From Cepaea nemoralis (lineage: Eukaryota; Mollusca; Gastropoda; Stylommatophora; Helicidae), in the NCBI GenBank assembly GCA_014155875.1, contig JACEFZ010004145.1:76001-140000 (forward strand): DNA of 64,000 nt, written 5' to 3'. Made by a program: the position numbers and the translations under genes. Numbering within the stretch: position 1 is the stretch's first letter; the number at the start of each line of letters is the position of its first letter. The notes under the pieces are model-generated. The model saw only the letters and a program-made list of their open reading frames with translations, was not told the DNA's origin and searched no databases. Below, piece after piece: positions 11,457-24,285 of the stretch.

Positions 11457-12365
11457 TCTCATCTCATCATGTTCCTCTTGTACCTTGCGGTGTCGAGGTC
11501 AAGTATAAACTTCGTGATAGTGCCCGATTATGGGCTTCATATATCGATATTCCCATGGACTCTGCTATTCCCTCCGTCCAACGTTTACGTGGTCGGCCTC
11601 TTCCTCTGTTTCCATCTGGTCTGTACATCATTGTTTGTTGTGGTATGCTGTTGACTGGTAACCTACCTGCATGGCCAAACCATTTGACTTGTTGCTTTCT
11701 AATAAAATCTAGTGCTGCTTTAACCCCCACTTTAGTCCTGATTTCTTCATTTCTGATCTTATCTCTTCTTGATACGTTGAGTATTCTTCACAGGAATCTC
11801 ATTTCTGTTGTTGTGATTTTTCTTTTCTCTTTTTCTGTCATTGTCCAGGTTTGGCATTGGTAGCATAGAGTTGGTAGGAAGATTGTGTTGTAAAGTGCTT
11901 TCTTAGTAGTTATTGATACATGTTTGATTTTAGTATTGGTGCCATTTGTCCAATGAGTTGATTTGCCTTATAGCACCTATTTTCGATCTCGTCTTCTGAT
12001 CTGCCATTTGATGATATTATACTTCCTAGGTACTTGAAACTCTTTACTTGTTTCAAGGGATGTTCGTTTAAGTGAATTGTTGTTGTTTGTTCTTCTTTAG
12101 TTATAGTCATTACCTCTGTTCTTTAGTTATAGTCATTACCTCTGTTTTGCTTGTGCTAATTTTTTCATGTTATGTTTCCTACACATTTCGTTTAGACTAT
12201 TCATGTGGTCTTGTAGCTCAGCTTCTGATATTGCTATTAGTGCTTGGTCGTCCGCAATCAGGAGTTCTCTAATGGTTAGGTTAGATCTTCTGTGTTCTCG
12301 TTATGCGGTATTCTTGCTGTCTCTGCTTGGCTGGTTTCTTTACATGTGTTGTCTATATATGTTAT
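11457..12365 (-). pseudogene. LINE 3' fragment (ADDQ family), minus strand
   Basis: On the minus strand the reading is, in order: ELLIADDQALIA (an A-D-D catalytic box), LNEHPLKQVKSFKYLGSII, and RKQQVKWFGHAGRLP followed by RGRGRPRKRWTEG, which is the usual C-terminal end of this LINE type. Frames are broken. The 3' end (CCTCGACACCGCAAGGTACAAGAGG on the minus strand) is also found at the end of the + strand fragment near 14325-14440. It lies head-to-head with the next fragment. Confidence 0.75.
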
Positions 12366-14020
<1,655 letters not shown>

Positions 14021-14159
14021 CAAACACAAAACACAACATACAGTCACGGAGAAGACCCTCCGGTCACTACTTTAAGACATAACGACGGGATGAGAAGAAT
14101 AAACAGATGAAAAAATGAAAGCAATGAGGAGAACATTAAAATTTGAAAGGGAAAAAAAA

Positions 14160-14440
14160 TGTTCCTACTTGCTTCAAAATCTTGAGCTGTGTATGGGGAA
14201 CAGAAGAGTCCATGGGAATCTCGTTTCGCCATGTGGCTTGGTCGAGACAGAAACACAGATCTGATCCACGACTCTGGTGATCGAGAGAGATGGCATAACA
14301 TGACCGCCCCCGCATATCGGCATGGCACATGATGGATGGATGGGAATCGCTATACATGAAGCCCATAAACGGGCACTATCCCGTTGTTTTTGCCTCACCT
14401 CGACACCGTAAAGCACAAGGTGAATAAGTTGAGATGACAT
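14160..14440 (+). pseudogene. LINE 3' terminal fragments
   Basis: Two LINE ends are juxtaposed. The first reads '...gatcgagagagatggcataacatgaccgc...catatcggcatggcac', a C-terminal 'W/YRHGT' end like those at 40600-40700 and 58290-58412. The second (14330-14440) matches the 3' end of the minus-strand element at 11457. No intact frame remains. Confidence 0.6.
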
Positions 14441-14449
14441 TAGATGTGT

Positions 14450-14895
14450 CCTTGTCCTTGATAGTTAGAAAAAAAGTTCGTACATATTACATAGAACCAA
14501 TTTTAGTATGCGGCTGCGAATCCTGAAAAGTTAGTAAACAGGCAAAAGGATCCTTAGAAGAATTAGAGATATGGTTGTTTAGAAGAATGCAAACATTTAA
14601 TTCCACCGCAAAATAAGCAATCTGGACAAATTGAGGGAAGCTAAGCCGCAAAGACAACTTATCGCAAACATCAATAAGAAGTAGGAATCATTATTGGCCA
14701 CATTATGAGAAGACAAACACTGGAACATGTTGTGACAACCGGACATATTTGTGAAATGAGATATAGAAAAAGGCAGCGTGAGAAAATGCTTTGTGTCATG
14801 GCAAGCAAGGTAGTCAACACCCGAACAGATTCATGCCGTCGGAAATCGCAATTTGTGGAGAATCATGATCGCCCACGCAGGTCGGCAAGGCACTG
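14450..14895 (+). pseudogene. LINE RT C-terminal fragment
   Basis: Translated pieces include YIEPILVCGCES, LEELEIWLFRRMQ and HYEKTNTGTC, which correspond to the post-RT region of the same LINE group. The fragment ends in GGCAAGGCACTGGATGATG and runs directly into (ATG)n, the usual 3' tail of this family in the window. Confidence 0.6.
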
Positions 14896-15030
14896 GATGA
14901 TGAAGATGATGATGATGATGATGATGATGATCATGATGATGATGATGATGATCATCATGATGATGATGATGATGATCATGATGATGATGATGATGATGAT
15001 CATGATCATGATGATGATGATGATGATATC
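14896..15030. repeat. (ATG)n / (ATC)n microsatellite tail
   Basis: GATGATGAT repeats with regular ATCATG switches. It directly extends the LINE 3' end before it. Confidence 0.95.
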
Positions 15031-15089
15031 GAAGAGTGTTCACATTTGGTGTAGAACATTTCTAAAAAGGAAAGCTAAACTATCCACCA

Positions 15090-15162
15090 ATTTAACATTT
15101 TATCTATCTATTTATCTATCAATCTATCCATCCATCCATCCATCCATCCATCCATCCATATA

Positions 15163-15249
<87 letters not shown>
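15090..15249. repeat. (TCTA)n and (CATC)n microsatellites
   Basis: CCATCCATC followed by CTCTCTCT and then a (CTAT)n tract. No coding potential. Confidence 0.95.
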
Positions 15250-16160
15250 GAAGTATGTGGGTGTTGGTGGGTTGGGAGGGGGTGTGGGTAGGGAGTGTGT
15301 GTTTGGCTGGGTGAATGGGTGTGTAGGAGATTGTGTGGGTTGGGGATGGGTGTGTAATTGATGTGGGGGATGAGTGTGGGGGGGGGGGTGTCTGTGAATG
15401 GAATATGTCTGTGTGGGTGGGAGTGTGTGAGTGTGGATGGGGTAAATGTGAGTGGGTGGAGGATGTATGTGTGGGTGGTGAGGATGTTTGTAGGTGTAGG
15501 ATGTGTGAGTGGGTGGGAAGATGTGTGGGCGGGGATGTGTATGAGGAATTATGTGCGGGATGTGTGTGTGGGGGAATGTGTTTATGGGTGGAGTTTTGTG
15601 TGGGAGGGGAGATGTGTGAGAGGTGGGGGAGGTGTGGGATGTGCAGGTGATTAAAGGATGTATGCGAGCATGGGGATGTGTGTTTGGCTGGGTGGTTAGG
15701 GTGTGTGTGGGTGGGCGGGTAGATGAGAGATGCATGTGGTGATGGGCATGTTGGTGATGTGTGGGTGTGAGTGGTTGATAGATGAGTACATGAGTGGGTG
15801 GATGTGTGTGAGAGATGAGTGCATGGGTGCGGGGGGGGGGAGTTTGTAGTTGTGAGAAGATGTGTGTGAGCGGCAGATGTGTGTGTGTGGGGTATATGTG
15901 GGTGGCGGGGTGTGTGTGGGTGGGAGGTGTGCGTTTTTGGGTTATGGGTGGGGATATGTGTGGGCAGGTGGGGAGATGTGTTTATGGGTGGGGATGTGCG
16001 TATAGGTGGCGGTGTGTAGATGAGAGGTGGCGAATATTGGGTGGGTGAGTGGGTGTAGGTTGGCTGATGTGTGTGTGGGTGGGTGGGGGAAATTGTGAGA
16101 ATGCGGGATATGTGTGTGGATAGGTGCGGGATGTGTGGGTTGGCGGGAATATGTGTGTGT
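15250..16160. repeat. G/T-rich minisatellite (TGTGGGTGGGGGATGTG type), part 1
   Basis: Highly strand-asymmetric G/T sequence made of variable GTGGGTGG/GGGATGTGTG units, nearly free of C on the + strand. The same type continues at 16420-16590 and 16921-17637. The many G runs give it G-quadruplex potential (inference). Confidence 0.85.
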
Positions 16161-16162
16161 GG

Positions 16163-16417
16163 TTTCTTCTTCTTCTTCTTCTTCTTCTTCTTCTTCTTCT
16201 TCTTCTTCTTCTTCTTCTTCTTCTTCTTCTCGTCCTCGTCCTTCTTCTTCTTCTTCTTCTTCTTCTTCTTCTTCTTCTTCTTCTTCTTCTTCTTCTTCTT
16301 CTTCTTCTTCTTCTTCTTCTTCTTCTTCTTCTTCTTCTCGTCCTCGTCCTTCTTCTTCTTCTTCTTCTTCTTCTTCTTCTTCTTCTTCTTCTTCTTCTTC
16401 TTCTTCTTCTTCTTCTT
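16163..16417. repeat. (TTC)n microsatellite with two TCGTCCTCGTCC interruptions
   Basis: Long TTC tract inside the G/T-rich array. An identical interruption, TCTCGTCCTCGTCCTTC, occurs twice about 129 bp apart (about 16207 and 16336), implying an internal duplication. A related interruption occurs in the tract at 27535-27765. Confidence 0.95.
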
Positions 16418-16589
16418 GGGGAAATGTGTGTGGGTGGGGGATCAGTGGGTGTGTGGCGGCATGTATGTTCGCCTGGTTCTGTGTGAGTGCGTGGAGGTAT
16501 GTGTGAGTGGGTGGGGGAGGTTTGGTGGGTGGGGGATGTGTTGGTGTCTGCGGGATATGAGGGTGGATGGGGGATGTGTCTCACAACAT

Positions 16590-16826
16590 TGCAATATGCA
16601 CTGTTTATGTTTACAACTTTCATTTGATAATGTTGATTTCTGTTTTCTCATGTGAATGTATCATGCGTAATATGCATTGTTTATGCTTACAAAATCCAGT
16701 TGACAATGCTTTTTCCCCTATGTTAAAGTAACATGCACATTTGATGAATGAAAGTTGAGTGATTGAAAGGGCCAAATGTAAGACGGGCCTGCGTGCCCAA
16801 TTTGTTACCCTTTTAAAATAAAGTTT
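16590..16826 (+). mobile_element. CR1-like LINE 3' end, copy A
   Basis: Contains 'aatgaatgaaagttgagtg', 'gtaagacgggcctgcgtgcc' and AATAAAGTTTGTTC, then passes directly into (TCTA)n. The same 3' motif (AGACGGGCCTGCGTG...AATAAAGTTTGTTC) ends the CR1-like element at 34600-34680. Confidence 0.75.
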
Positions 16827-16828
16827 GT

Positions 16829-16920
<92 letters not shown>
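16829..16920. repeat. (TCTA)n microsatellite tail
   Basis: Starts at the end of a CR1-like 3' terminus. Confidence 0.97.
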
Positions 16921-16921
<1 letters not shown>

Positions 16922-17637
16922 GGAGGATGGGTAAGGGTATCTGTGTGGGTGCGGGTGGGAATATTGTGCGGTATGTGGTTGGGGATATGTGTGTGGTATG
17001 TGGGTGTGGGATGTGTTGGTGAGGGATATGTGTGTGTGTGGTGCGTGGGTTGGGAATATTGCGTGGTAGGGGATTATGTGATGTGCGGGTGGTGGATTGT
17101 GTAGTGGGGGATTGGGTTAAGGCATGTATGGGTGGGTGGAGGATGTATGTGTGGGTGGTGGGGTGTGTGTGTGAGTGGATTGGGGATGTATGGGTGGTTA
17201 GGGAGATGTGTGTGTGTGTGGGGGGGGGGGGGTAGGTAGATGTCAGTTGGTGGGGATGTGTGTGTATGGTTTGGGGATGTGTGAGTGGATGTGCGATGTG
17301 TGAGTTGGTGGGGGATTGTGTGCGTGGGTGGTGAATATGTGGTCAATGGAGATGTGGCTGGGGGATGGGTGGTTTGAGGTGTGGATGGGAAGAGGATGTG
17401 TGGGTTAGGATGTGTATGTGGGTGGGCGTGGGATGTGTGGGTTGGTGGGGGAATGTTTTGGGTGGCGAGTGTGTTTTGGTTGGGGGAACAGGTAGGGGGA
17501 GAGTGTGTGGGTGGGGGATGTGCGGAAGGGGGATGGGTCGGTTGGTGGGGTATGTATGTGTCCCTTGGTGTGCGTGTGTGTGGGTAGGTGGGGTGTGTGT
17601 GTGGGTGGGGTGATGTATGGGTAGGTGGGAGATGGGC
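16921..17637. repeat. G/T-rich minisatellite, part 2
   Basis: The same GTGGGTGGGGGATGTG-type array as 15250-16160 continues after the CR1 end and the (TCTA)n. The two parts were probably one locus, split or duplicated by retroposition. Confidence 0.8.
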
Positions 17638-17828
17638 CTCATAACATGGTAATGTGCCTTGTTTATGTTTACAACATTCATTTCACAATGTTTATTTTTC
17701 TTCATATGTAAATGTATAATGCTCTTGATGAATGAAAGACGAGTGATTGGAAGGGCCGAATGTAAGACGGGCCTGCGTGCCCAATTTGTGACCCTAATAA
17801 AGTTGATTTGATTTGATTTGATTTGATT
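17638..17828 (+). mobile_element. CR1-like LINE 3' end, copy B
   Basis: About 190 bp homologous to copy A ('gtaagacgggcctgcgtgcc', 'caatttgtgaccctaataaag') and ending in (GATTT)n before (TCTA)n. Copies A and B share 'ttatgtttacaacnttcattt', so both are strongly 5'-truncated insertions or a local duplication. Confidence 0.75.
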
Positions 17829-18230
<402 letters not shown>

Positions 18231-18417
18231 CGCACGCATGTCATGTAACATGCTACTCCATATTTTTTATGTATTCTTATCTTTCATATTACGAGGTATC
18301 ATTTTGTGTGCCACTTGATTTTATCATGTATACTATAATCACTTGCAGACTACTGTAGAGTAAGTGAGAGAGTTCGTGAGTGTGAGTGAGTAAGGGAGTG
18401 TGAGTGACTGTGTGTGT

Positions 18418-18420
<3 letters not shown>

Positions 18421-18499
<79 letters not shown>
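18421..18499. repeat. (TA)n microsatellite
   Basis: TA dinucleotide tract of about 79 bp just upstream of the LINE 5' region. Confidence 0.97.
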
Positions 18500-18500
<1 letters not shown>

Positions 18501-19239
18501 TTACTGTATACATAGGTGTCAGGTCTTAGTCAGATATGACTGAGCTACCGTATACCAGTAGACGATACTACCTGCGTTCTGCTAGCGCCGAACGTTGGGC
18601 GGAGCTTACCAAACCCGACACCCCACTTGTGCCAACGGCTTCGGTCGGAGGAGCGCAATTGGGATGGTACAAGCCTTACCCTGGTGCGAGGAAATACAAG
18701 CTAAAGACGAAATGTCATGGCAGGACAGACCAGGCCCTAAGCCTTGGTTGGCGACTGGTCTAGGATCGAAGCTTCGACAGGCGGACAGTTAGAGAGTTGC
18801 TTTGCTGATCCGGCAGCGTCTGCCGCTTGTCTTGTTCCAGATGTAGAGGTGTTACCTTTCCTCTGGAGTGAACTAGGTAGGCCGAGAGAGGGATCATGCT
18901 GCATGGGCAATACATGATCTCCATATTTTAGCCCAGGCTTCGTGCTATGGAGAGGCAATAACTCCATCCCTAGTCTTAACCGGTCTTGGAATCAAAGCGA
19001 GAGGCAACTGTTACGGGTTATAAGTCCCTGTCAGTTGGCGTAGACACGGGACTCCACGCGTTGCCTCTGACGGTCGGAGACACCTACAGGTGTCACTGAT
19101 CAGCTACTGTCCGCCTCAAGATGGGCAGCCCCCGGCCAATTGGGTGCTGTTCCACCACAACCTGCCTGTATCAATGGGTGCTTGGGGCTGAGACAAAATC
19201 TGAATCGCAGGCTGTAAAACCAATGCACCAGGTACTAAT

Positions 19240-20340
19240 AAAAAGAAAAGAATAGAAACCTCAACTACGGAACCTGGAGCGTGAGAACCATGTGTCCAGG
19301 TTTTTCCACTGACATGTCCAGTATTAACGATATGAGAAAAACGGCTGTGATTGATGCCGAACTCAATCGTCTTAACATTGATATTGCTGGCCTGCAGGAG
19401 ACTCGCCTCGCCGAGGAAGGGTCACTCAGGAAAAACAATTACATCTTTTTTTGAAAGGTAGAGAGCAGGCCAAAAAAAAAAAAGGCGACACGGTGTGGGC
19501 TTTGCAGTGAAGAATTCACTACTGAGAATGATTGAAATTCCATCAGGAGGAAATGGAAGACTATTATCCCTACGCTTGGCAACGTCTTTTGGTTTTGCCA
19601 CCATTATTATTACATATGCACCGACACTCGATTCCTCAGATGATGTGAAGGATTCGGTCTATGAGGAGTTAGACTCCGTGATCATGCAGTTCCAAAATCT
19701 GACTACATTTATATGCTCGGTAATTTCAATGCTCGTGTGGGCAAGGACTCGAGTTCATGGCCATTGTGCCTTGGAAAATACAACATCGGTCGCATGAATG
19801 AAAATGGGCAAAGGCTGCTGGAACATTGCTATGTATTACAAACTCTTTTTTTTTAAACTAAAGAGCTGCATAATGTCACATGGAAACATCCCAGATCCGG
19901 CCGTTGGCACCAGCTGGACTTCATCATCACACGGAGACAAAATATGAACCATATAGCATTGATGCGAAGTTACCACAGTGCTGACTGTGATACAGATCAC
20001 TCTTTGGTTGTTGCAAGGGTTAGACTGAGACCAAAGAGAATCTACACAGCTAAACACAAATCTAGCCCCAGGATTAATATTATTAACACTCATGATCCTG
20101 AAAAGAGCTTTCAGTTTCAACAGCAACTTGAAGACGCTTTCACTGATACACCAGAAAATTGTACAGTAAATGAAAAGTGGGGTCAACTTAAGGAAACTCT
20201 TTTTAAAACTGCCATAGAGATTTAAGGCACTGTAGATCATATGAGGCAGGACTGGTTTGCGGCAAACAGCCAGACTCTGCAGCCCTTGATTGATAAGACG
20301 AAGATAGCTCTCTTAAGAAACAAGGAAAGACCAACACGTA
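19240..20340 (+). pseudogene. LINE endonuclease domain, broken
   Basis: AP-endonuclease of a non-LTR element, spread over shifting frames. The pieces are TWSVRTMCPG-like sequence, DIAGLQETRLAEEGS (catalytic E), VGFAVKNSLL-like sequence, FATIIITYAPTLDSSDDVK, a degraded NFNARVG-like site near 19725, RWHQLDFIITRRQ, and CDTDHSLVVARVRL (the terminal D-H). Frameshifts near 19440-19490 (T and A homopolymers) and about 19720, 19840 and 19900 inactivate it. After the TDH motif the linker to RT reaches 20349 and stops at the younger insertion. Confidence 0.8.
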
Positions 20341-20349
20341 TCACTCTGA

Positions 20350-22850
20350 CAAGTCACTGAAATTGTTCTGGCGACTTCATAAAAGTATGAGTGGGGTAGT
20401 CAAGAATAAGAGCATTTCTGACTTCCAAGGTGCTGACCTCATCTGGCAGAGGACTAACGAGAACAAGGGCAAAGCCCTCTTTGAACGCTAACAAGAGCAG
20501 AGCAACCAGACAGACATGGGAGGCCGAAATCTGGCCAAAGAGGTCATCTCAGGCAGGTGCAAGGCCCAGAACACTTCTGATGAAGACACAGTGACAGTGA
20601 AAGAAATCAAGGCTGTGCTTCGACGGTCATAAAACAGCGCTCCAGGGCCTGATGGCATAAGATACGACGACATCAATAGGTGTACCGACAACGAGCTAGA
20701 GAAACTAGCAGACATGTACAACAACAGTGTAGGGAGAGCTAGCATCAAGCAGGAGTGGTTACACAGCTATCTGATTCCCTTGCCGAAGCCTGACAAAGAC
20801 CACACAAAAAATTCAGGGATATCGAATTATAACCATGCAGAATACAACAGGCAAGCTGCTGGAGAAGGTAATTGCCAGGAAAATATCAAGCCAGCTAGAG
20901 AGGCAAGGTGTTTTCCCACCTACTCTGGGTGGGTACCGTCCAAAAAGAGATACCTGGACCAATGCAGCAGTTTTTGCCCATGCTGTCTATGAAGGTTTCC
21001 ACTCAGGTATTGAAACCTTTGCTACAGCGATTGATCTTGAGGACGCATACAACAAAGTACAATTGGATTGTTTAATGCTTCAGCTTCTTGAACTCAAAGT
21101 AAGTCCATTCCTCCTTAGTTGGATCGCTGCAGCCCTCTTCCAACGGAAAGTAGTTTTTAGATGTGGCAGTTGGATTCGGAACCAACAACAATATATCCTG
21201 GCCTACCACAGGGATCACCATTATCTCCGGTACTGTTCAACGCCTACCCAGTGAGAATCACCAGTGAGCAGATCACTGGACCTGGCAGGACATTGTCATA
21301 TGACGATGATGTTTTAGTGTATCGTCATGGTAAGGAGAGAGATCAGGTTTCTGTGGAACTACAAACCGAACTCAATCGCATAAATACTTGGTGTGATGAA
21401 GTTGCGGCAATGGTCAACCCAACAAAGGCAACGGTGACTTGGTTTTCGTTGAATAATCATATTATCAACACTCCACCACCAACTGTAAAGCTGTGTTCAG
21501 AGACGGTGGAAAGAACGCAGGCAATGATTTACCTGGGGATATGGTTTGATCGAAGCCTTGTTTATAATGAGCACATAGACCAGGTGATAACAAAGGCCAA
21601 GCGTGGTTTGGATGCGATGCGGGTGATGGCGGCAGCATACTAGAGCAGCGCCATCTATGTCTTCTGTACGAGGGGCTGGTCATGTCTGTTTTAGAGTATG
21701 CAATGGCAATCCTGACTTTCAGCCGTAAACAGATAGAAAGGATGGAAAGCATACAGAATGAAGCTATGCACATTATTCTTGGATGTACAAGAGATACAGT
21801 ATGCAGGGCGATGCGCTACCTTCTTGATTTTCCAACGATTGAAGAGAGAATACAAGTTTGCAGAGCACGCGCCTACCTCAGAGTTAACGCAAACACACAA
21901 CATCCACTGCAAAGTGATTTTATGAAGGTGAAAGGCAGCAGGTTAAAAAGAGGACGGCCGTGGATGGGTCAAGCCGAAGACATTCTTCAACAGGTGTGTT
22001 CACTTAAAGACTTAGAATCTGGCGAGGAGTGGGTGCAAGTGCCAACAGACTTCTGCATATCCTTTTCAGTTTGCAGCCAACTAGATAGAAAATTCAGACA
22101 AAACAATCCGGCTGCTGTGGAGGCTGAAGTACAAGCGTTGATTGTCGAGAATTCGCTAGACGGTGACGCGGTCATCTACACAGATGGGTCGGTCGTCCGA
22201 CATGTGAGAAGCTCATGGGCCTTTACAGCTCGGGCCGGAGGGAGAATTGTGAAGGAGGACTCTGGTGCTTTCACTGAAACCACAAGTAGCCTGACCATGG
22301 AAGTCATGGCAGTAAGTAAAGCAATAACATGGCTCGAGACACAGACATTCACTGGGGCGTTTCCTTAGCGACTCAATGAACATGATCAAGAGGATAGAGG
22401 AGGGGTCGATCCGAAGAGAATGGTTGCTGCTTCTGGAGTGGTCTCGGCAGGCAAAGATTAGTTTTATCTTCGTGCCAGGGCATGCGGGAGTACAAGGAAA
22501 TGAGCGGGCTGACAAGCATCACAGGTGAGTCTAAGGTGGATGGCGGACTCGCCATGGACCAGGCTGACATTCTGAATGTTCTACGAGAAGTAAGACTTTT
22601 GCGTGAACCAAGTGATGACTGTGAATCTACAACCATGGCCAGACTGCGAGAAAAGCAAATTAAAAAAGGGGTGGCCAAACAAGAACACTACGCAGGAAGC
22701 CAAAGAAGATTGATAAACCAACACAGAACTGGTGTCGTTAGCCGCTACACGCTGCGGGATTTGCTGAGGAGGGGATCCGAGCACTTATGGACTGAATGGT
22801 TCGATGTGCAATGAGGATGATCTTTCGACTAACTAACTAAGTAACAGTAA
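20350..22850 (+). mobile_element. 5'-truncated RNase H LINE, copy 2
   Basis: Closely similar to 8675-11155 of the full-length copy. It starts abruptly at 'caagtcactgaaattgttctgg' and ends with CTAACTAACTAAGTAACAGTAA. The TSD CACTCTGA is at 20342-20349 and 22851-22858. It is inserted in the linker between endonuclease and RT of an older LINE. Confidence 0.88.
20380..22815 (+). pseudogene. LINE ORF2 (RT and RNase H), copy 2, inactivated
   Basis: Parallels the ORF2 at 7814-11143 from within the pre-RT region to the C-terminus. Lesions include in-frame stops near 20488 and 20629, frameshifts near 20815 and 21172, a stop or indel at about 21641, a 2-nt loss near 22360 and further slips near 22520. 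The catalytic YADD reads Y-D-D-D here (about 21299), so even a restored frame would probably lack activity. RNase H TDGS and the E and LSDS regions remain recognisable. Confidence 0.88.
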
Positions 22851-23226
22851 CACTCTGAGTGAGCTAAAGCAAGCTAGGAAGGATGTGAAAAAGGTTGTCA
22901 GGCAGTGTGCAAATGATTATTGGATCAAGTTATATTAGTCCATTCAAATCGCAAGTGATAAGGGAAACATCAGAAGCATGTATGAAGTAATAAAGAAAGC
23001 CTGTGGCCCAATGATCAAAAGAAGTGCATCATTGAAAACCTTGACTGGAGAAATCATCAATGATAAGAAACAGCAGATGGACAGATGGGTAGAGCGCTGT
23101 TTGGAGCTTTACTCAAGTGAGACCAAACTAGCGGATGATGCGCTCAATGCCATAGAGGCTCTACCAACTCTTGACCACCTGGTCACACTTCCCACCATAA
23201 CAGAAGTTAAGTGTGCTATAAATGAA
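22851..23226 (+). pseudogene. LINE pre-RT segment resuming after insertion
   Basis: Reads SELKQARKDVKKVVRQCAN, then IRSMYEVIKKACGP, LTGEIINDKKQQMDRW and LPTITEVKCAINEL. This is the conserved linker just before the RT domain, where the family expects SS(G/D)KAPG next. Instead the sequence runs into (CTGT)n at about 23227. A stop lies at about 22937. Confidence 0.75.
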
Positions 23227-23271
23227 CTATCTGTCTGTCTGTCTGTCTGCCTGTCTGTCTGTCTGTCTGAC

Positions 23272-23313
<42 letters not shown>

Positions 23314-23580
23314 CCGGGTCTGTCTGTCTGTCGGTCAGTCGGTCGGTCTTTCTGTCCGTCGTTCGTCCGGTCGGCCGGTCGGTCGGTCAGTTGGTCGGTG
23401 GGTCGTTGGATCGGTGGGTCGGTGGATTGGTGGGTCGGTGGGTAGGTTGGTCGGTCGGTGGTTCGGCGAATCGGTCGGTCAGTCGGTCCGTCGGACTGTC
23501 TGTCGGTCGGTCAGTCTGTTGGTCGGTCGGTTGGTCGGTCGGTCAGTCGGTCATCAATCGGGGGTCATCGGTCTGTCGAC
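23227..23580. repeat. (CTGT)n and (GTCG)n microsatellite field
   Basis: CTGT repeats (23227-23335) grade into a degenerate GGTCGGTC/GGTGGGTC tract up to about 23570. The Cys/Ser/Val-rich frames are artefacts. Confidence 0.93.
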
Positions 23581-23586
23581 CGATTC

Positions 23587-23697
23587 TTTCTTCTTCTTCT
23601 TCTTCTTCTTCTTCTTCTTCTTCTTCTTCTTCTTCTTCTTCTTCTTCTTCTTCTTCTTCTTCTTCTTCTTCTTCTTCTACTTCTTCTTCTTCCTCTT
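23587..23697. repeat. (TTC)n microsatellite
   Basis: TTC tract followed by a short 'gctgctgctgttattgctact...tttcttcagta' tail. A related tail follows the (TTC)n at 27535-27765. Confidence 0.95.
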
Positions 23698-23784
23698 CTT
23701 GCGCTGCTGCTGTTATTGCTACTCTCCTGTTTCTTCAGTAATAGTTATTATAAAAGCAAGTGCTAAAAACAATTATAAATGTAA

Positions 23785-24015
23785 TTAAAAACTCACAAGT
23801 CGCCGCTGAACGTGTTGCATGGAGGGCAACTATCAGAAATTGAATAAAGACAAAGAAGAAAATTATTAGAGATAAAGCACACACAGAGCGTGAGTGCCGT
23901 AAGATGGTGCATGATAGTGGAACTGACCATGTTTTCACATGCACCACAGTGCGCAAACATTTAAAGCACGAATTGGGCTTTTCTGCCTCACTCGCCACAG
24001 CCATGGGCTGTAGTT
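23785..24015 (+). pseudogene. LINE ORF2 C-terminal end fragment
   Basis: Translates as VAAERVAWRATIRN, DKAHTERECRKMVHD, then GTDHVFTCTTVRKHLKHELGFSASLATAMG, the degenerate zinc-finger-like C-terminus of this LINE type. It is homologous to the minus strand of 2990-3380. It is followed within 10 bp by the TTAA of the piggyBac element. Confidence 0.7.
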
Positions 24016-24285
24016 AAATTTTAATTCTTTCGCTACCAGCGGCCGATACATAGCCACAATCGACCGACTCTGGTGGCAATTGGTTATTCTATCGACACAG
24101 AATGATCAGTGGTGTATTTTATACATTTCTGCTCCATTTCGGAATTTTAGTTACAGTAAACTGAAAATTTACACGGCCGGAACATATCTTTATCATCATG
24201 GTGCGGTCAAACATTTGCAAACATTGATTCTTGTGAATTTTTAAGTTTTAAAGTAGCGTTAATTTGTTTGTTTTGGATTTTCACA

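Larger units (their letters stand above)
18530..24020 (+). mobile_element. Old LINE copy split by a younger LINE and microsatellites
   Basis: Segments of one element run in order: 5' leader and N-terminal region (18530-19240), endonuclease (about 19240-20349), the start of the RT region (22851-23226) and the C-terminal end (about 23785-24015). The first gap is the inserted RNase H LINE (20350-22850, 8-bp TSD). The second gap, where most of RT should be, holds only (CTGT)n, (TCGG)n and (TTC)n. The 3' end is homologous to the minus-strand fragment at 2990-3380. Confidence 0.75.

Noticed and set aside
15982..16655. Poly-Arg, poly-Phe, poly-Ser and poly-Leu frames
   Set aside because: Produced by (TTC)n read in different frames and strands.
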